Assembly: GCF_001281525.1 (NCBI RefSeq)
Contig: NZ_LGCI01000005.1
Location: 1 to 64,000, forward strand
Direction of reading: 5' to 3'
Source of the DNA: Lysinibacillus macroides
Lineage (GTDB): Bacteria; Bacillota; Bacilli; Bacillales_A; Planococcaceae
DNA: 64,000 bases
The translations under genes were made by a program, and so were the position numbers. The notes under the pieces are model-generated. The model worked only from the letters and a program-made list of their open reading frames with translations. It did no database searches and was not told the origin of the DNA. Positions 8,446-17,135 of this stretch are shown here, in pieces; within the stretch, counting starts at the first letter, position 1; every line of letters begins with the position of its first letter.

Positions 8446-11400
8446 TTGAATCGAAAATTAACGGCAGGCGTTATTGCAGGTCTTTTACTAACACCTACAG
8501 CGATAGCAAATGCCCAGGAAAATGATGCACAGCCTCGCGTAATGACACAGACAGAACAAGTTGCTCCTGTTATGACAGTAGCAGCAAACACAGCCAAAGA
8601 ACAAATCATTGCGCGGCTTGGCAAGCTATCTGAGAATTCAACAGATGATGAGATGGCCATTGCAAAAGAAGACCTGATCATTGTCAAAAACTCAAGTGAT
8701 TTCGATTTTACTGAGGAAGAATTAATTGAGGCAAAATATAACTATATCAAAGAGCAACGTCGATTACTTGGTGAGCTTAAAACAATTGGAGATAGTATCA
8801 ATGCTATTTCCTATACTAGTAAGAACTTTTTACAGGAAGTCACAAATGCTAAAGACAAATACGAAAAGTTTTTAGGAAATGCCCAACAAGAAAAATCCTA
8901 CTTATATGTACAGGATCAATTTAGACAAGTGATTGTGGAGGCGCTTGAAAATGGAGAAGAAGCTCTTGTTTCAGCAATTCGAGGCACAACCTTACAGTAT
9001 GGCTATGATGAAACTGGGCGTAATAATTATTTTAAAGGTAAAGGGTTCGATATTGCCAAGCTAGTTAAATTAGAAAACGATGCAACCGCAGTCAATGGAG
9101 CAACAGATACATTGGATGCTTTTGTGACAAATGCAAATGCTGATTATGAGACAGTTCTTAATGCCCTCAATGCTATAACAGTTGCCTACGATGTGCTGAC
9201 ACCAGACCAAAAGAAAGCCGTTGCTGCTTATCATCCAGCAGATGCTACAATCACACCTTATAAGCAGTATACAGATGTTCAAGCAAAGGTTGGAGCAGCT
9301 AGTAAGGTTGCCATAAGCATTGCAGATTTAGAGAAGAAAAAACCAGATGATTTTAAAACAGCAACGAACTTTACTAGTGCCGTTGCAGCAATTGAGAAAT
9401 CGTATAATGCCCTTGATGAAACATTACAGAAGTGGGTAACAAACTACGATACATTTAAGCCATATCAGGAAGCAGCCGATATTTCGAAGCGCATTGCTGC
9501 ATTGCGCGTATCAAGTGATGAGGCATATCGTACAGAGGTTGGTGAGCTTGATACAAAGTATAAGGCACTGACTGAGAAAGCGAAAGAGTTTGTCAAAAAT
9601 GTAGCAGATTTGGAGCAGGCTACTACTAATATTGCTGCTGCTAAATCTATTGAAGCTCTGATTGCAGCCATTGAAAATGAAAGCAATAAAGTAGAAGCTA
9701 TTCAAAAAGCACGTGAAGCCTATGATGCATCAAGTAATCATAAAGATGTAAAAAAAATTGTCAATAATTTAGCAACGCTCGTTCAATTGGAGAAGGATTA
9801 TCAGGCTTCACTAAAGGTTGAAAAATTAATTACCGAGTTGGACCCAGCATCTACTACGTTCGAAAAGAAAACTTTAGCTGCCTATGCTGCCTTTGAGAAA
9901 TTAACAGAGAATGAGCAGAAATTTGTGAAAGAGGCAGAGCAGCTGAAACTCTTTTACAAATATGCGGAGGCATCGAAACAAGCCAATGCATTAAAGCCAA
10001 CTGCATCGGATTATCAGACAAAGCTAGCAGAGGTGAAAGTAAGCATTGCTCACTTAGATGCTACTGGAAACGCAGCTAAAGCAGCACTTGATGCAATCAA
10101 AGTACAACTTGATGCAAAGATAGAGGCGCTTGAAAATGAGGATGTAGCTGTTGCAGCAGTGATTACCCAAATTGACGCATTAAATGGTTCATCCAAGTTA
10201 GTGGAAGATATGCTAGCGGCACGTACAGCGTATGAGGCATTACCAACTTCTGCTGCTAAAAAGCGTGTCACGAATATAAAAATTCTTACAGATTTAGAGA
10301 AATCACATAAAACGGTTGTCAATGTCGTGTCATTATTTGAAAAACTGGATACAAGCGCCAAAAACTATTTGTCCAAAGCAAAATCGGCCTATACAGCCTA
10401 CAATAAGCTTGCTGCGGCAGATCAAGTGTATGTTCAAAATTATAATGGCTTAAACGATATTGTGAAAGTAACAGAGGTTGTAGTACAAATTAATGCCTTA
10501 AATCCATCGAAAAAAACATATAAAGATGATGTAAAAGCAGCGGCCGATGCGTATACAGCTTTAGGCGTAACACTTCAGGAGCAGGTTGTTAATTATACAG
10601 ATTTAACAAAGGCACAAGGCTATGTTGACACAGCAAAAGCGTTTGATGACCGTATTCTAGCGTTAGCCAATGAAAATCCTGAGACATTTGTGTCAACGAT
10701 TGCTACCTTATCTGCTGACTATAAAGCAATGGATAAAAATGCGAAAAAGTTAGTGGAGCAGGCTAAAGCGTTAACGACTTATGAAAAAGACAATAAAGCG
10801 GTTATAAAGGTTATTCAAATGATTGATGCCTTAAACCCAACAAGTAAGGATTATACAAAAAAGGTGCTCGCTGCACGCAAAGCTTATAATGCGCTTGATG
10901 AAGTAGCTCAGAAGCGTGTCACAAACTATGCGAACCTTACAGCTGTTGAGGATGTTGCTTCATTAATTGGGCTTATTGCTTCCTTAAAGCCAACAAGTAA
11001 AACTTTTTTAGAGGATTTAAAAACAGCACGTGAGCTATATGAAGGATTGCCGGAAGAAAAGAAGCAGGCGATTATCAATTATGATGCACTAGTAGCAGCA
11101 GAAAATGAGCAAACAACAGCAGCAGGCGTTATTGCATTGATTGTGCTGACAGAGGAGCAGGATGCTGATTATTTAACAAAACTCATGAATGCGCGAGTAG
11201 CTTATGATCAACTATCATCAAATCAAAAGAAATTAGTGACAAATATTAAAGATTTAACAACACGCGAAAAAGCCGTGAAGCCAATTTTAAATGTTATGGT
11301 ACAAATTAATGAATTGGACCCAGAAGCGAAAAACTTTGTAAGTAAGGTGAATTCGGTACGTAAAGCTTACGATAAGCTAACAAAGGATCAGAAAAAATAT

Positions 11401-12414
11401 ATTGATAATATTGATGTACTTTTAAAATATGAACCTATCTCAAATGTGGTGAATTTGATTAGCAAGCTAAAATCGTCAAGCAGCACATTTCTTCAGGAGA
11501 CCTCACGTGCACGTTCCCTTTACGATGCGCTTCCTACAGATATGCAGCAGTATGTTACAAACTACTATTTATTAGAGGCAGCTGAGGCGAGTATTTTAGG
11601 TGCTGGTAATGTGATGCAGATGATTACAGATTTACCATCTATTGATCCAAAGCAATATGTGAAACGTGTTCAGGAAATTCGTGCAGCCTATAATGCTTTA
11701 CCAAAGGATCAGCAGCGAGCTGTACAAAACTACAAGGTTTTACAAGACCAAGAGAAGGTGGTAAAGCCTGTTATCAAAGTTGTAGAGGATATTGATCGTC
11801 TGTTAACAGCGAAGGATATGAATAGTCAATATCAAAAGATTTTAAAAGCCTACGATAAGCTGGATGGGGATCAACGACGCTATGTCTATAACGATCAGCT
11901 ATTGCTATCCTTAGACAATGTTATTAAGGTTTATAACAATATTGCTAAGTTAAATCCAAAGGATAAGTTTTACTTTGGTATGGTGGAAGCGGTACGTAAA
12001 GAATACGATAGTCTAAATTCAATAGATAAACAGCGTATCTCTAATTACTCGATATTATTAGAAGCAGAAAAAGGCATGGCTGATGTAAAGAAAGTTGTAG
12101 AGATGATTGCAGCACTTTCTTCCACTTCTTCATCATATATAGAGGATGTAGCGAATGCCGTTGCTGCTTATAAAACATTGGATGCTAAAGTACGGAGCCA
12201 AGTTATTAATGAGGACGTATTGAAGCAAGCTGAAAAAGATGTAGCGACTGTGTTGAAAGTTGTGCAAGCAATTGGCAGCATTGATCCAGATAGCTCAAAC
12301 TTCGAGAAAAAAGTGCTGGACGCTGAAAAAAGCTATAGCGCATTATCATTAGAGCAGCAGGATTTAGTCTATAATTATCGCGTTCTCGAAGAATATCTTA
12401 AAATGATTCAATAG
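8446..12414 (+). CDS. Giant secreted all-helical repeat protein (~1,320 aa), no wall anchor seen
   Basis: A signal peptide (LNRKLTAGVIAGLLL, then ANA) is followed by about 19 degenerate repeats of 60-75 residues. The shared pattern is an N-terminal helix with INALNPxSxxY, a second helix with ARxAYxALP, and an end xxQKxxVTNYxxLxxAE. These look like three-helix units of the kind found between domains of Firmicutes surface and S-layer proteins. Unusually, there is nothing else: no SLH, LysM, LPXTG, Ig or catalytic domain, and the last repeat runs to the C terminus. It may be a spacer or fibre protein, released or held by partners. TTG at 8446 is chosen because AAAGGGTGG lies just upstream and the signal peptide starts there; ATG 8380 would add 22 polar residues without a ribosome site. 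Function unknown. Confidence 0.8.
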   Translation: MNRKLTAGVIAGLLLTPTAIANAQENDAQPRVMTQTEQVAPVMTVAANTAKEQIIARLGKLSENSTDDEMAIAKEDLIIVKNSSDFDFTEEELIEAKYNYIKEQRRLLGELKTIGDSINAISYTSKNFLQEVTNAKDKYEKFLGNAQQEKSYLYVQDQFRQVIVEALENGEEALVSAIRGTTLQYGYDETGRNNYFKGKGFDIAKLVKLENDATAVNGATDTLDAFVTNANADYETVLNALNAITVAYDVLTPDQKKAVAAYHPADATITPYKQYTDVQAKVGAASKVAISIADLEKKKPDDFKTATNFTSAVAAIEKSYNALDETLQKWVTNYDTFKPYQEAADISKRIAALRVSSDEAYRTEVGELDTKYKALTEKAKEFVKNVADLEQATTNIAAAKSIEALIAAIENESNKVEAIQKAREAYDASSNHKDVKKIVNNLATLVQLEKDYQASLKVEKLITELDPASTTFEKKTLAAYAAFEKLTENEQKFVKEAEQLKLFYKYAEASKQANALKPTASDYQTKLAEVKVSIAHLDATGNAAKAALDAIKVQLDAKIEALENEDVAVAAVITQIDALNGSSKLVEDMLAARTAYEALPTSAAKKRVTNIKILTDLEKSHKTVVNVVSLFEKLDTSAKNYLSKAKSAYTAYNKLAAADQVYVQNYNGLNDIVKVTEVVVQINALNPSKKTYKDDVKAAADAYTALGVTLQEQVVNYTDLTKAQGYVDTAKAFDDRILALANENPETFVSTIATLSADYKAMDKNAKKLVEQAKALTTYEKDNKAVIKVIQMIDALNPTSKDYTKKVLAARKAYNALDEVAQKRVTNYANLTAVEDVASLIGLIASLKPTSKTFLEDLKTARELYEGLPEEKKQAIINYDALVAAENEQTTAAGVIALIVLTEEQDADYLTKLMNARVAYDQLSSNQKKLVTNIKDLTTREKAVKPILNVMVQINELDPEAKNFVSKVNSVRKAYDKLTKDQKKYIDNIDVLLKYEPISNVVNLISKLKSSSSTFLQETSRARSLYDALPTDMQQYVTNYYLLEAAEASILGAGNVMQMITDLPSIDPKQYVKRVQEIRAAYNALPKDQQRAVQNYKVLQDQEKVVKPVIKVVEDIDRLLTAKDMNSQYQKILKAYDKLDGDQRRYVYNDQLLLSLDNVIKVYNNIAKLNPKDKFYFGMVEAVRKEYDSLNSIDKQRISNYSILLEAEKGMADVKKVVEMIAALSSTSSSYIEDVANAVAAYKTLDAKVRSQVINEDVLKQAEKDVATVLKVVQAIGSIDPDSSNFEKKVLDAEKSYSALSLEQQDLVYNYRVLEEYLKMIQ

Positions 12415-12420
12415 TATGAC

Positions 12421-12466
12421 AAAAAAGGAGTTTTCCCTGCGGATATTGAGGGAAAACTCCTTCTAT
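12421..12466 (+). terminator. Terminator of the giant repeat-protein gene
   Basis: AAGGAGTTTTCCCT and AGGGAAAACTCCTT form a 14-bp perfect stem six or so bases after the stop, followed by a short T-containing tail. Confidence 0.85.
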
Positions 12467-12597
12467 AATAAGAAATTCCTTTATGATGTCCCTTTTTTCA
12501 AAATCATGAAACTTTATCCACTAGAAATTCGTATCTTATAGTGTAAATGGTAACATTTTATACATATTATATTTGAAAGATGAAGGAGGTGGCCGTA

Positions 12598-13665
12598 TTG
12601 AAGAAATGGATTTGTCTAGCGGTACTCTCAATAGCTACAATGATAGGTAGCTTTACAGGCATACATCAGGTAGAAGCAGCATCTGTGAAAGCTATTGATA
12701 TTTCCAATTCGTATTGGGCAAATACTTCCATTCAACATATGCTATCGAGACAATATATGACCACATATAATGATCAAACATTTAAGCCTGAGCAAGCGAT
12801 TACAAGGGCAGAGGCTGCTGCTGCTATTGCACGCTCCCTTCAATTGAATGCTGCTACAGCGGTGTCTACAAGCTTTAAGGACGTTTTTGTGACACATCCG
12901 TATTATCAGGAGATTTGTCAGCTTGAAAAGCTAGGGGTTATTCAAAAGGGGGATGCCTTTCAACCAGAGGAGCCTTTACAGCGAATGCAGGTGGCAAAAA
13001 TGCTAGCATTGGCCTATCAGCTAAAAGTAGATAGTAAAAACCATAGCCAATTTACGGATGTTCCTCGTACACATTGGGCAAAGGATTATATTGAGTCTTT
13101 AGCAGATATAGGTATTATTGGTGGCATCAATTCTAAACAATTTGCGCCTAATCAATTGGTAACACGGGCTCAGTTTGCTGTATTTGTAGAGCGAAGCATC
13201 GATTTTCAGCAAAAAATCACAAAGCTAGAAGTAGCCTATGATTATTTAGCCAAAGATTACATTTCAACGATTAATCTTTCAACAGCATGGTCGAGAGAGG
13301 TTGTTGAATTAATCAATGTTGAAAGACAGGAACAGCAATTGCAGCCTGTTATATATGATCCTGAGCTTACACAAATCGCAGTTATTAAAGCACAGGATAT
13401 GGTAAAGCGTCAATATTTTGAGCATGTTTCTCCGTACTATGGTGCACCGTGGGACTTAGCCACATTATTTGATTATACGTACACAAGCTTTGGCGAAAAT
13501 ATTGCACGCAATATAAAATCACCAGAAATTGCTGTTAAGGCATGGATGGCTTCTCCTAGTCACCGAGATAATATTTTAAAAGAGCACTATACGAATACAG
13601 GGGTAGCCATCGCACAAGATAGCAAAGGAAATTACTATTGGGTACAAATGTTTTCTAGTCAATAA
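12598..13665 (+). CDS. SLH-domain CAP (SCP-like) extracellular protein
   Basis: About 355 residues: signal peptide (KKWICLAVLSIATMIGSF, cleavage near VEA), three SLH repeats (~30-200; motifs TRAEAAAAIARSL, QRMQVAKMLALAY, TRAQFAVFV) and a C-terminal CAP domain (~235-355). The CAP domain shows VVELINVERQEQQLQPV, the conserved EHVSPYYG histidine region, FGENIAR and AWMASPSHRDNIL, all hallmarks of bacterial SCP/YkwD proteins. Their molecular role is unsettled. The SLH part should bind it to the wall polymer. TTG at 12598 is chosen because AAGGAGGT at 12583-12590 lies 7 bases upstream; the in-frame ATG at 12580 sits before that site. Confidence 0.9.
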   Translation: MKKWICLAVLSIATMIGSFTGIHQVEAASVKAIDISNSYWANTSIQHMLSRQYMTTYNDQTFKPEQAITRAEAAAAIARSLQLNAATAVSTSFKDVFVTHPYYQEICQLEKLGVIQKGDAFQPEEPLQRMQVAKMLALAYQLKVDSKNHSQFTDVPRTHWAKDYIESLADIGIIGGINSKQFAPNQLVTRAQFAVFVERSIDFQQKITKLEVAYDYLAKDYISTINLSTAWSREVVELINVERQEQQLQPVIYDPELTQIAVIKAQDMVKRQYFEHVSPYYGAPWDLATLFDYTYTSFGENIARNIKSPEIAVKAWMASPSHRDNILKEHYTNTGVAIAQDSKGNYYWVQMFSSQ

Positions 13666-13743
13666 GTAGTAGTGTGACAAAGCATCACGAATATTACAGA
13701 AATGTTACGAAAGCTTAAATTTACGATGAAAATAGGCTTTTTT

Positions 13744-13790
13744 GAACGCTGGAAATACCTCCAAACGTTGGTATAACAGCGTTTTTTTGC
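13744..13790 (+). terminator. Terminator after the SLH-CAP gene
   Basis: AACGCTG at 13745 and CAGCGTT at 13777-13783 form the outer stem and ATACC/GGTAT an inner one, followed by a T-run. The stem is interrupted. Confidence 0.6.
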
Positions 13791-13886
13791 TTTCTAAAAC
13801 CGTTACACAATTGAAAAATAATAATCTCCTCTTTTGTGATAGTCTATGTATAGGCAAAAAAGTTCTGAGAGGGGTATAACAAAAGT

Positions 13887-14798
13887 ATGAAAAAGAAATG
13901 GTTACTACCGATTTTTGCATCATTTATGCTATTTTCAACAACTCATATAGATAATGCTGAAGCAGCAACAAATGCAGACGTTACTGACACAGCTTCTAAA
14001 TATTTAGGTATTCCTTATAAATATGGCGGTACAACGACAAGCGGTTTTGATTGCTCAGGCTTTACTTCTAAAGTATTTGCAGATTTAGGCATTCAATTAA
14101 ACCGTACATCAGGCTCACAGTATCAACAAGGTACTGCAGTAGCAAAAAGTGATCTTCAAGTTGGGGATCTACTATTTTTCAATACAAGCGGTAGTGGGAT
14201 TTCACATGTAGCTATATACATAGGTGACGGAAAAATGATCCACTCTCAAACAAATCAAGGTGTAAGTTACTCAAATGTTAATGATCCATATTATTGGGGC
14301 TCTCGTTATGTAGGTGCTAAACGTGTAGCAACATTTGATGAGCAGCAACAAGTTGAAGTAAAACAAGCAGCAATCGACTTTTCTGTCTATGCTTCTCGTG
14401 CAGAAGTAGCGGGACAAATTGCGAAAGCTTTAAACTTAGATACATCTGATACAAACACTAGCTTTGTAGATGTAAAACCAACGAACGCAAATGCAGGTGC
14501 GATTGCAGCTGTAGCGAAATTAGGTATCTTTGAAGGCGATGCAAATGGTAAGTTTAATCCGTCTTCACCAATTACACGCGCGCAAATTGCCAAAGTATTG
14601 GTACTAGCATTTGATCTTGAAAATCATGGTGAAGCAAGAACATTTAGTGATGTTCCACAAAATAACTGGGCATACGAATACGTTTCCGCTCTTGCAGCAA
14701 ATGGTGTGACAACTGGTGATGAAAATGGTCACTTTGGTCTTGATGAATTACTTAAAATTGATGAGTTAAAAACATTTATTCATAGAATTCAACCATAG
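13887..14798 (+). CDS. NlpC/P60 cell-wall hydrolase with C-terminal SLH repeats
   Basis: 303 residues. After a signal peptide (MKKKWLLPIFASFMLFSTTH, cleavage after AEA) comes an NlpC/P60 domain (~30-150) with the catalytic Cys in FDCSGF, the His in HVAIYIGDG and the third polar residue region MIHSQ. This family cuts peptide bridges in peptidoglycan (D,L-endopeptidase). The rest is SLH-type: two near-complete repeats (SFVDVKP to TRAQIAKVLVLAF; TFSDVPQNNW to the end), preceded by only the second half of a repeat (SRAEVAGQIAKAL) fused directly to the hydrolase. The ribosome site (GAGAGGGG near 13867-13874) lies about 12 bases from the ATG, longer than usual. Expected location: outer wall. Confidence 0.9.
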   Translation: MKKKWLLPIFASFMLFSTTHIDNAEAATNADVTDTASKYLGIPYKYGGTTTSGFDCSGFTSKVFADLGIQLNRTSGSQYQQGTAVAKSDLQVGDLLFFNTSGSGISHVAIYIGDGKMIHSQTNQGVSYSNVNDPYYWGSRYVGAKRVATFDEQQQVEVKQAAIDFSVYASRAEVAGQIAKALNLDTSDTNTSFVDVKPTNANAGAIAAVAKLGIFEGDANGKFNPSSPITRAQIAKVLVLAFDLENHGEARTFSDVPQNNWAYEYVSALAANGVTTGDENGHFGLDELLKIDELKTFIHRIQP

Positions 14799-14870
14799 GC
14801 CGTTCATAGAATTTACATTTTCATAGTGTAGTAGATTGTAAGAAATGATCTTTAAATAGCGTATAATGGA

Positions 14871-14905
14871 AGAAGGGTTTGCAATCGCAGACTCTTCTAT
14901 TTTTA
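14871..14905 (+). terminator. Terminator-like hairpin downstream of the NlpC/P60-SLH gene
   Basis: AGAAGGGTTTGC at 14871 pairs with GCAGACTCTTCT ending at 14898 (two G-T pairs, 4-base loop), followed by ATTTTTA. A TATAAT lies directly upstream at 14862-14867, so a short attenuated transcript is also possible. Confidence 0.65.
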
Positions 14906-15035
14906 TGATACTATCTATTAAAAAAGGATGTGATTTGGAAAAAATACATGTAACAGTTCTATTGTATGATGTTTTATTTAGTTAATTTTGTTAAAATGGA
15001 CACGTTAAGAGAACAAGAAGGGAGGAAATAAGACA

Positions 15036-16952
15036 TTGAACATCAAAAAAATTAGTCTTATCTTGTGCGTCTTATTCATTTCAGCTTCTATGTTTACGTT
15101 ACATAGTGCAAGTGTCAGCGCGAATACAAATATCAAGTTTGAAGATGTTTCTAACAATCATTCAGCCTATGAAGAAATCAATTATTTAGTAAATTTAGGT
15201 GTAATCCAAGGTTATTTTGTTAATGGTAAAAGAGTTTTTGGTCCAAATAATAATGTAACAAGAGGACAAGCAGCTAAAATGGTTGTTGTTGCCTCTGGAA
15301 ATAAGCCATTGGTTGTCCATAAATCTAGCTTTTCAGATGTAACAGCAGGTACTGAAATGTCAGGTTATATAGAGCGTGCTGTACAATTAGGATTTTTTGA
15401 TAAAAATGTAAAAGGTCAGTTCCTGCCAAACAAGCCTTTAACTCGTGGTGAAATGAGTTTTGTATTATCGAAAGCATTTAACTTAGATACAAGCGAGTAT
15501 GAGGGTGTTGATTCACCATTTATTGATATAGGTATTACACATGAATACGTAAAATATGTGAATACAATCTATTATAATGGTATTACAAATGGTACAGGTG
15601 ATAAGTATTTACCAAATGATACAGTAACACGTGCACATTTTTCGCTGTTCGTTGCACGTGCTAAAAGTGAGAAATATCGTTTAGAGTTACCTGTAAAAGG
15701 GTCATCTGTTCCTGATACATCTCAGGTAATCGGCTTAATGAAAGTAACAACAGATGGTTTAAATATTCGTAAGTCAAAGGATTCTTCCTCAAATACAAAT
15801 GTAGTAGGTCAAGTTAATAAAGGCGGCAAACTATCTATCTATGCCGTTGAAGGCAATTGGCTAAAGGTAACTTATAAGGGAGCATATGCTTATGTCTTTA
15901 AGCAATATGCAGAGTTTTTAGATGCAGATGGCAATGAATTAGGACCAGTTGAAAAGGAAGTTGTAACAAAAGGTGCTGTGAACTTGTATGTGAAACCAAC
16001 TTCATCAGCAAAAATCATTACAACGCTTAAAGCAAATGAAAAATTACCAGTTTATAAAACGGTTGGCGGCTACTATTTAACGAAAGTAGATGGTTTACCA
16101 GGTTATATTGTAGCGAACAGCACAACAGATCCAGTCGTCGAAGAAACACCTAAGCCTAATCCAACGCCGACACCACCGCCAGCAGCTTCAGGAGATGTGC
16201 TTGGAAAAGTAACAGTTGCAAATTTAAATGTTCGTAGCCAAAGCAATGCAACATCTACAGTATTATTTAAGCTAGATAAAGGGGTAACTGTTCAAGTTCA
16301 TAATATTGATGGTTACTGGGCAGAAATCTCTTATAATGGTCAAACAGGCTATGTGCATAAGTCTTATCTAAAACTATTAAATCAATCGGCGAACCCATTA
16401 CAAGGTCGCATTATTATCTTAGATCCAGGGCATGGTGGTAAAGATCCAGGTACAGTATCAGGTTCCGTTTCTGAGAAAAGTATTACATTAAAAGTAGGTA
16501 CACAAGTAAAGCAACTGCTAGAGAACGCTGGTGCAAAGGTATATATGACACGTACAGGTGATACCTATCCATCCTTACAAGATCGTGTAGATTTCACACA
16601 AGCAAACTATGGTGAAATTTTCGTGAGTATCCATGTCAACTCCGCTGCCAATACGTCAGCACAGGGTACTGAAACATATTATGCAATCTCTACAGGAGAT
16701 ATGTATCAGGAGGACATTGATTTAGCAACTTTCATAAATAATCAAATTGTCAATAACTTAAATATGAAAAACCGTGGTGTGAAGCAAGAACAATATTACG
16801 TTATTCGTAATATGGTCATCCCATCTATTTTAGTAGAGCTTGGCTTCTTATCGAATAGCCAAGATCGCAATAAAATGACAAATGATCAATATGTTACATT
16901 ATTTGCAGAATCTATTTATAATGGTATTTTGCAATACTATAAAAAGCAATAA
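15036..16952 (+). CDS. SLH-SH3b-N-acetylmuramoyl-L-alanine amidase
   Basis: 638 residues. Signal peptide, then three SLH repeats (~33-205; TRGQAAKMVVVAS, TRGEMSFVLSKAF, TRAHFSLFVARAK). Three SH3b-type modules follow (~228-292, ~305-365 weak, ~385-445; each with a LNVRS- or LNIRK-like start), with a Pro-rich linker near 370-385. The C-terminal Amidase_3 domain (~455-638) shows the zinc ligands in LDPGHGG and the Glu of SEKSITL, SIHVNS, and the catalytic Glu of LVELGFLSN. It should cut the MurNAc-L-Ala bond of peptidoglycan while tethered by SLH to the wall polymer. The start codon is TTG with GGGAGG 9 or so bases upstream. Confidence 0.93.
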   Translation: MNIKKISLILCVLFISASMFTLHSASVSANTNIKFEDVSNNHSAYEEINYLVNLGVIQGYFVNGKRVFGPNNNVTRGQAAKMVVVASGNKPLVVHKSSFSDVTAGTEMSGYIERAVQLGFFDKNVKGQFLPNKPLTRGEMSFVLSKAFNLDTSEYEGVDSPFIDIGITHEYVKYVNTIYYNGITNGTGDKYLPNDTVTRAHFSLFVARAKSEKYRLELPVKGSSVPDTSQVIGLMKVTTDGLNIRKSKDSSSNTNVVGQVNKGGKLSIYAVEGNWLKVTYKGAYAYVFKQYAEFLDADGNELGPVEKEVVTKGAVNLYVKPTSSAKIITTLKANEKLPVYKTVGGYYLTKVDGLPGYIVANSTTDPVVEETPKPNPTPTPPPAASGDVLGKVTVANLNVRSQSNATSTVLFKLDKGVTVQVHNIDGYWAEISYNGQTGYVHKSYLKLLNQSANPLQGRIIILDPGHGGKDPGTVSGSVSEKSITLKVGTQVKQLLENAGAKVYMTRTGDTYPSLQDRVDFTQANYGEIFVSIHVNSAANTSAQGTETYYAISTGDMYQEDIDLATFINNQIVNNLNMKNRGVKQEQYYVIRNMVIPSILVELGFLSNSQDRNKMTNDQYVTLFAESIYNGILQYYKKQ

Positions 16953-16962
16953 AGCTATAGAA

Positions 16963-17000
16963 GAAACGATTCCATTACTATTTTTGGAATCGTTTTTTCT
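16963..17000 (+). terminator. Terminator of the SLH-amidase gene
   Basis: AACGATTCCA at 16965-16974 pairs with TGGAATCGTT at 16985-16994, followed by TTTT. Confidence 0.85.
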
Positions 17001-17096
17001 GTTGAAAAGTGATTAAACCTTTTGGCAAAGTAAGGAGTATGATATTCAGCATGATTCTTTCTAATTTGTATATACCCATGTTCCCTAAACATAAAC

Positions 17097-17132
17097 AAAG
17101 ACAGCCTCGTTGATGGCTTGAGGCTGCCTTCT
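17097..17132 (-). terminator. Terminator of the SLH-glucosaminidase gene
   Basis: Arms ACAGCCTC and GAGGCTGC flank a short loop. On the minus strand the stem is followed by a T-rich stretch after the stop. Confidence 0.7.
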
Positions 17133-17135
17133 ATT

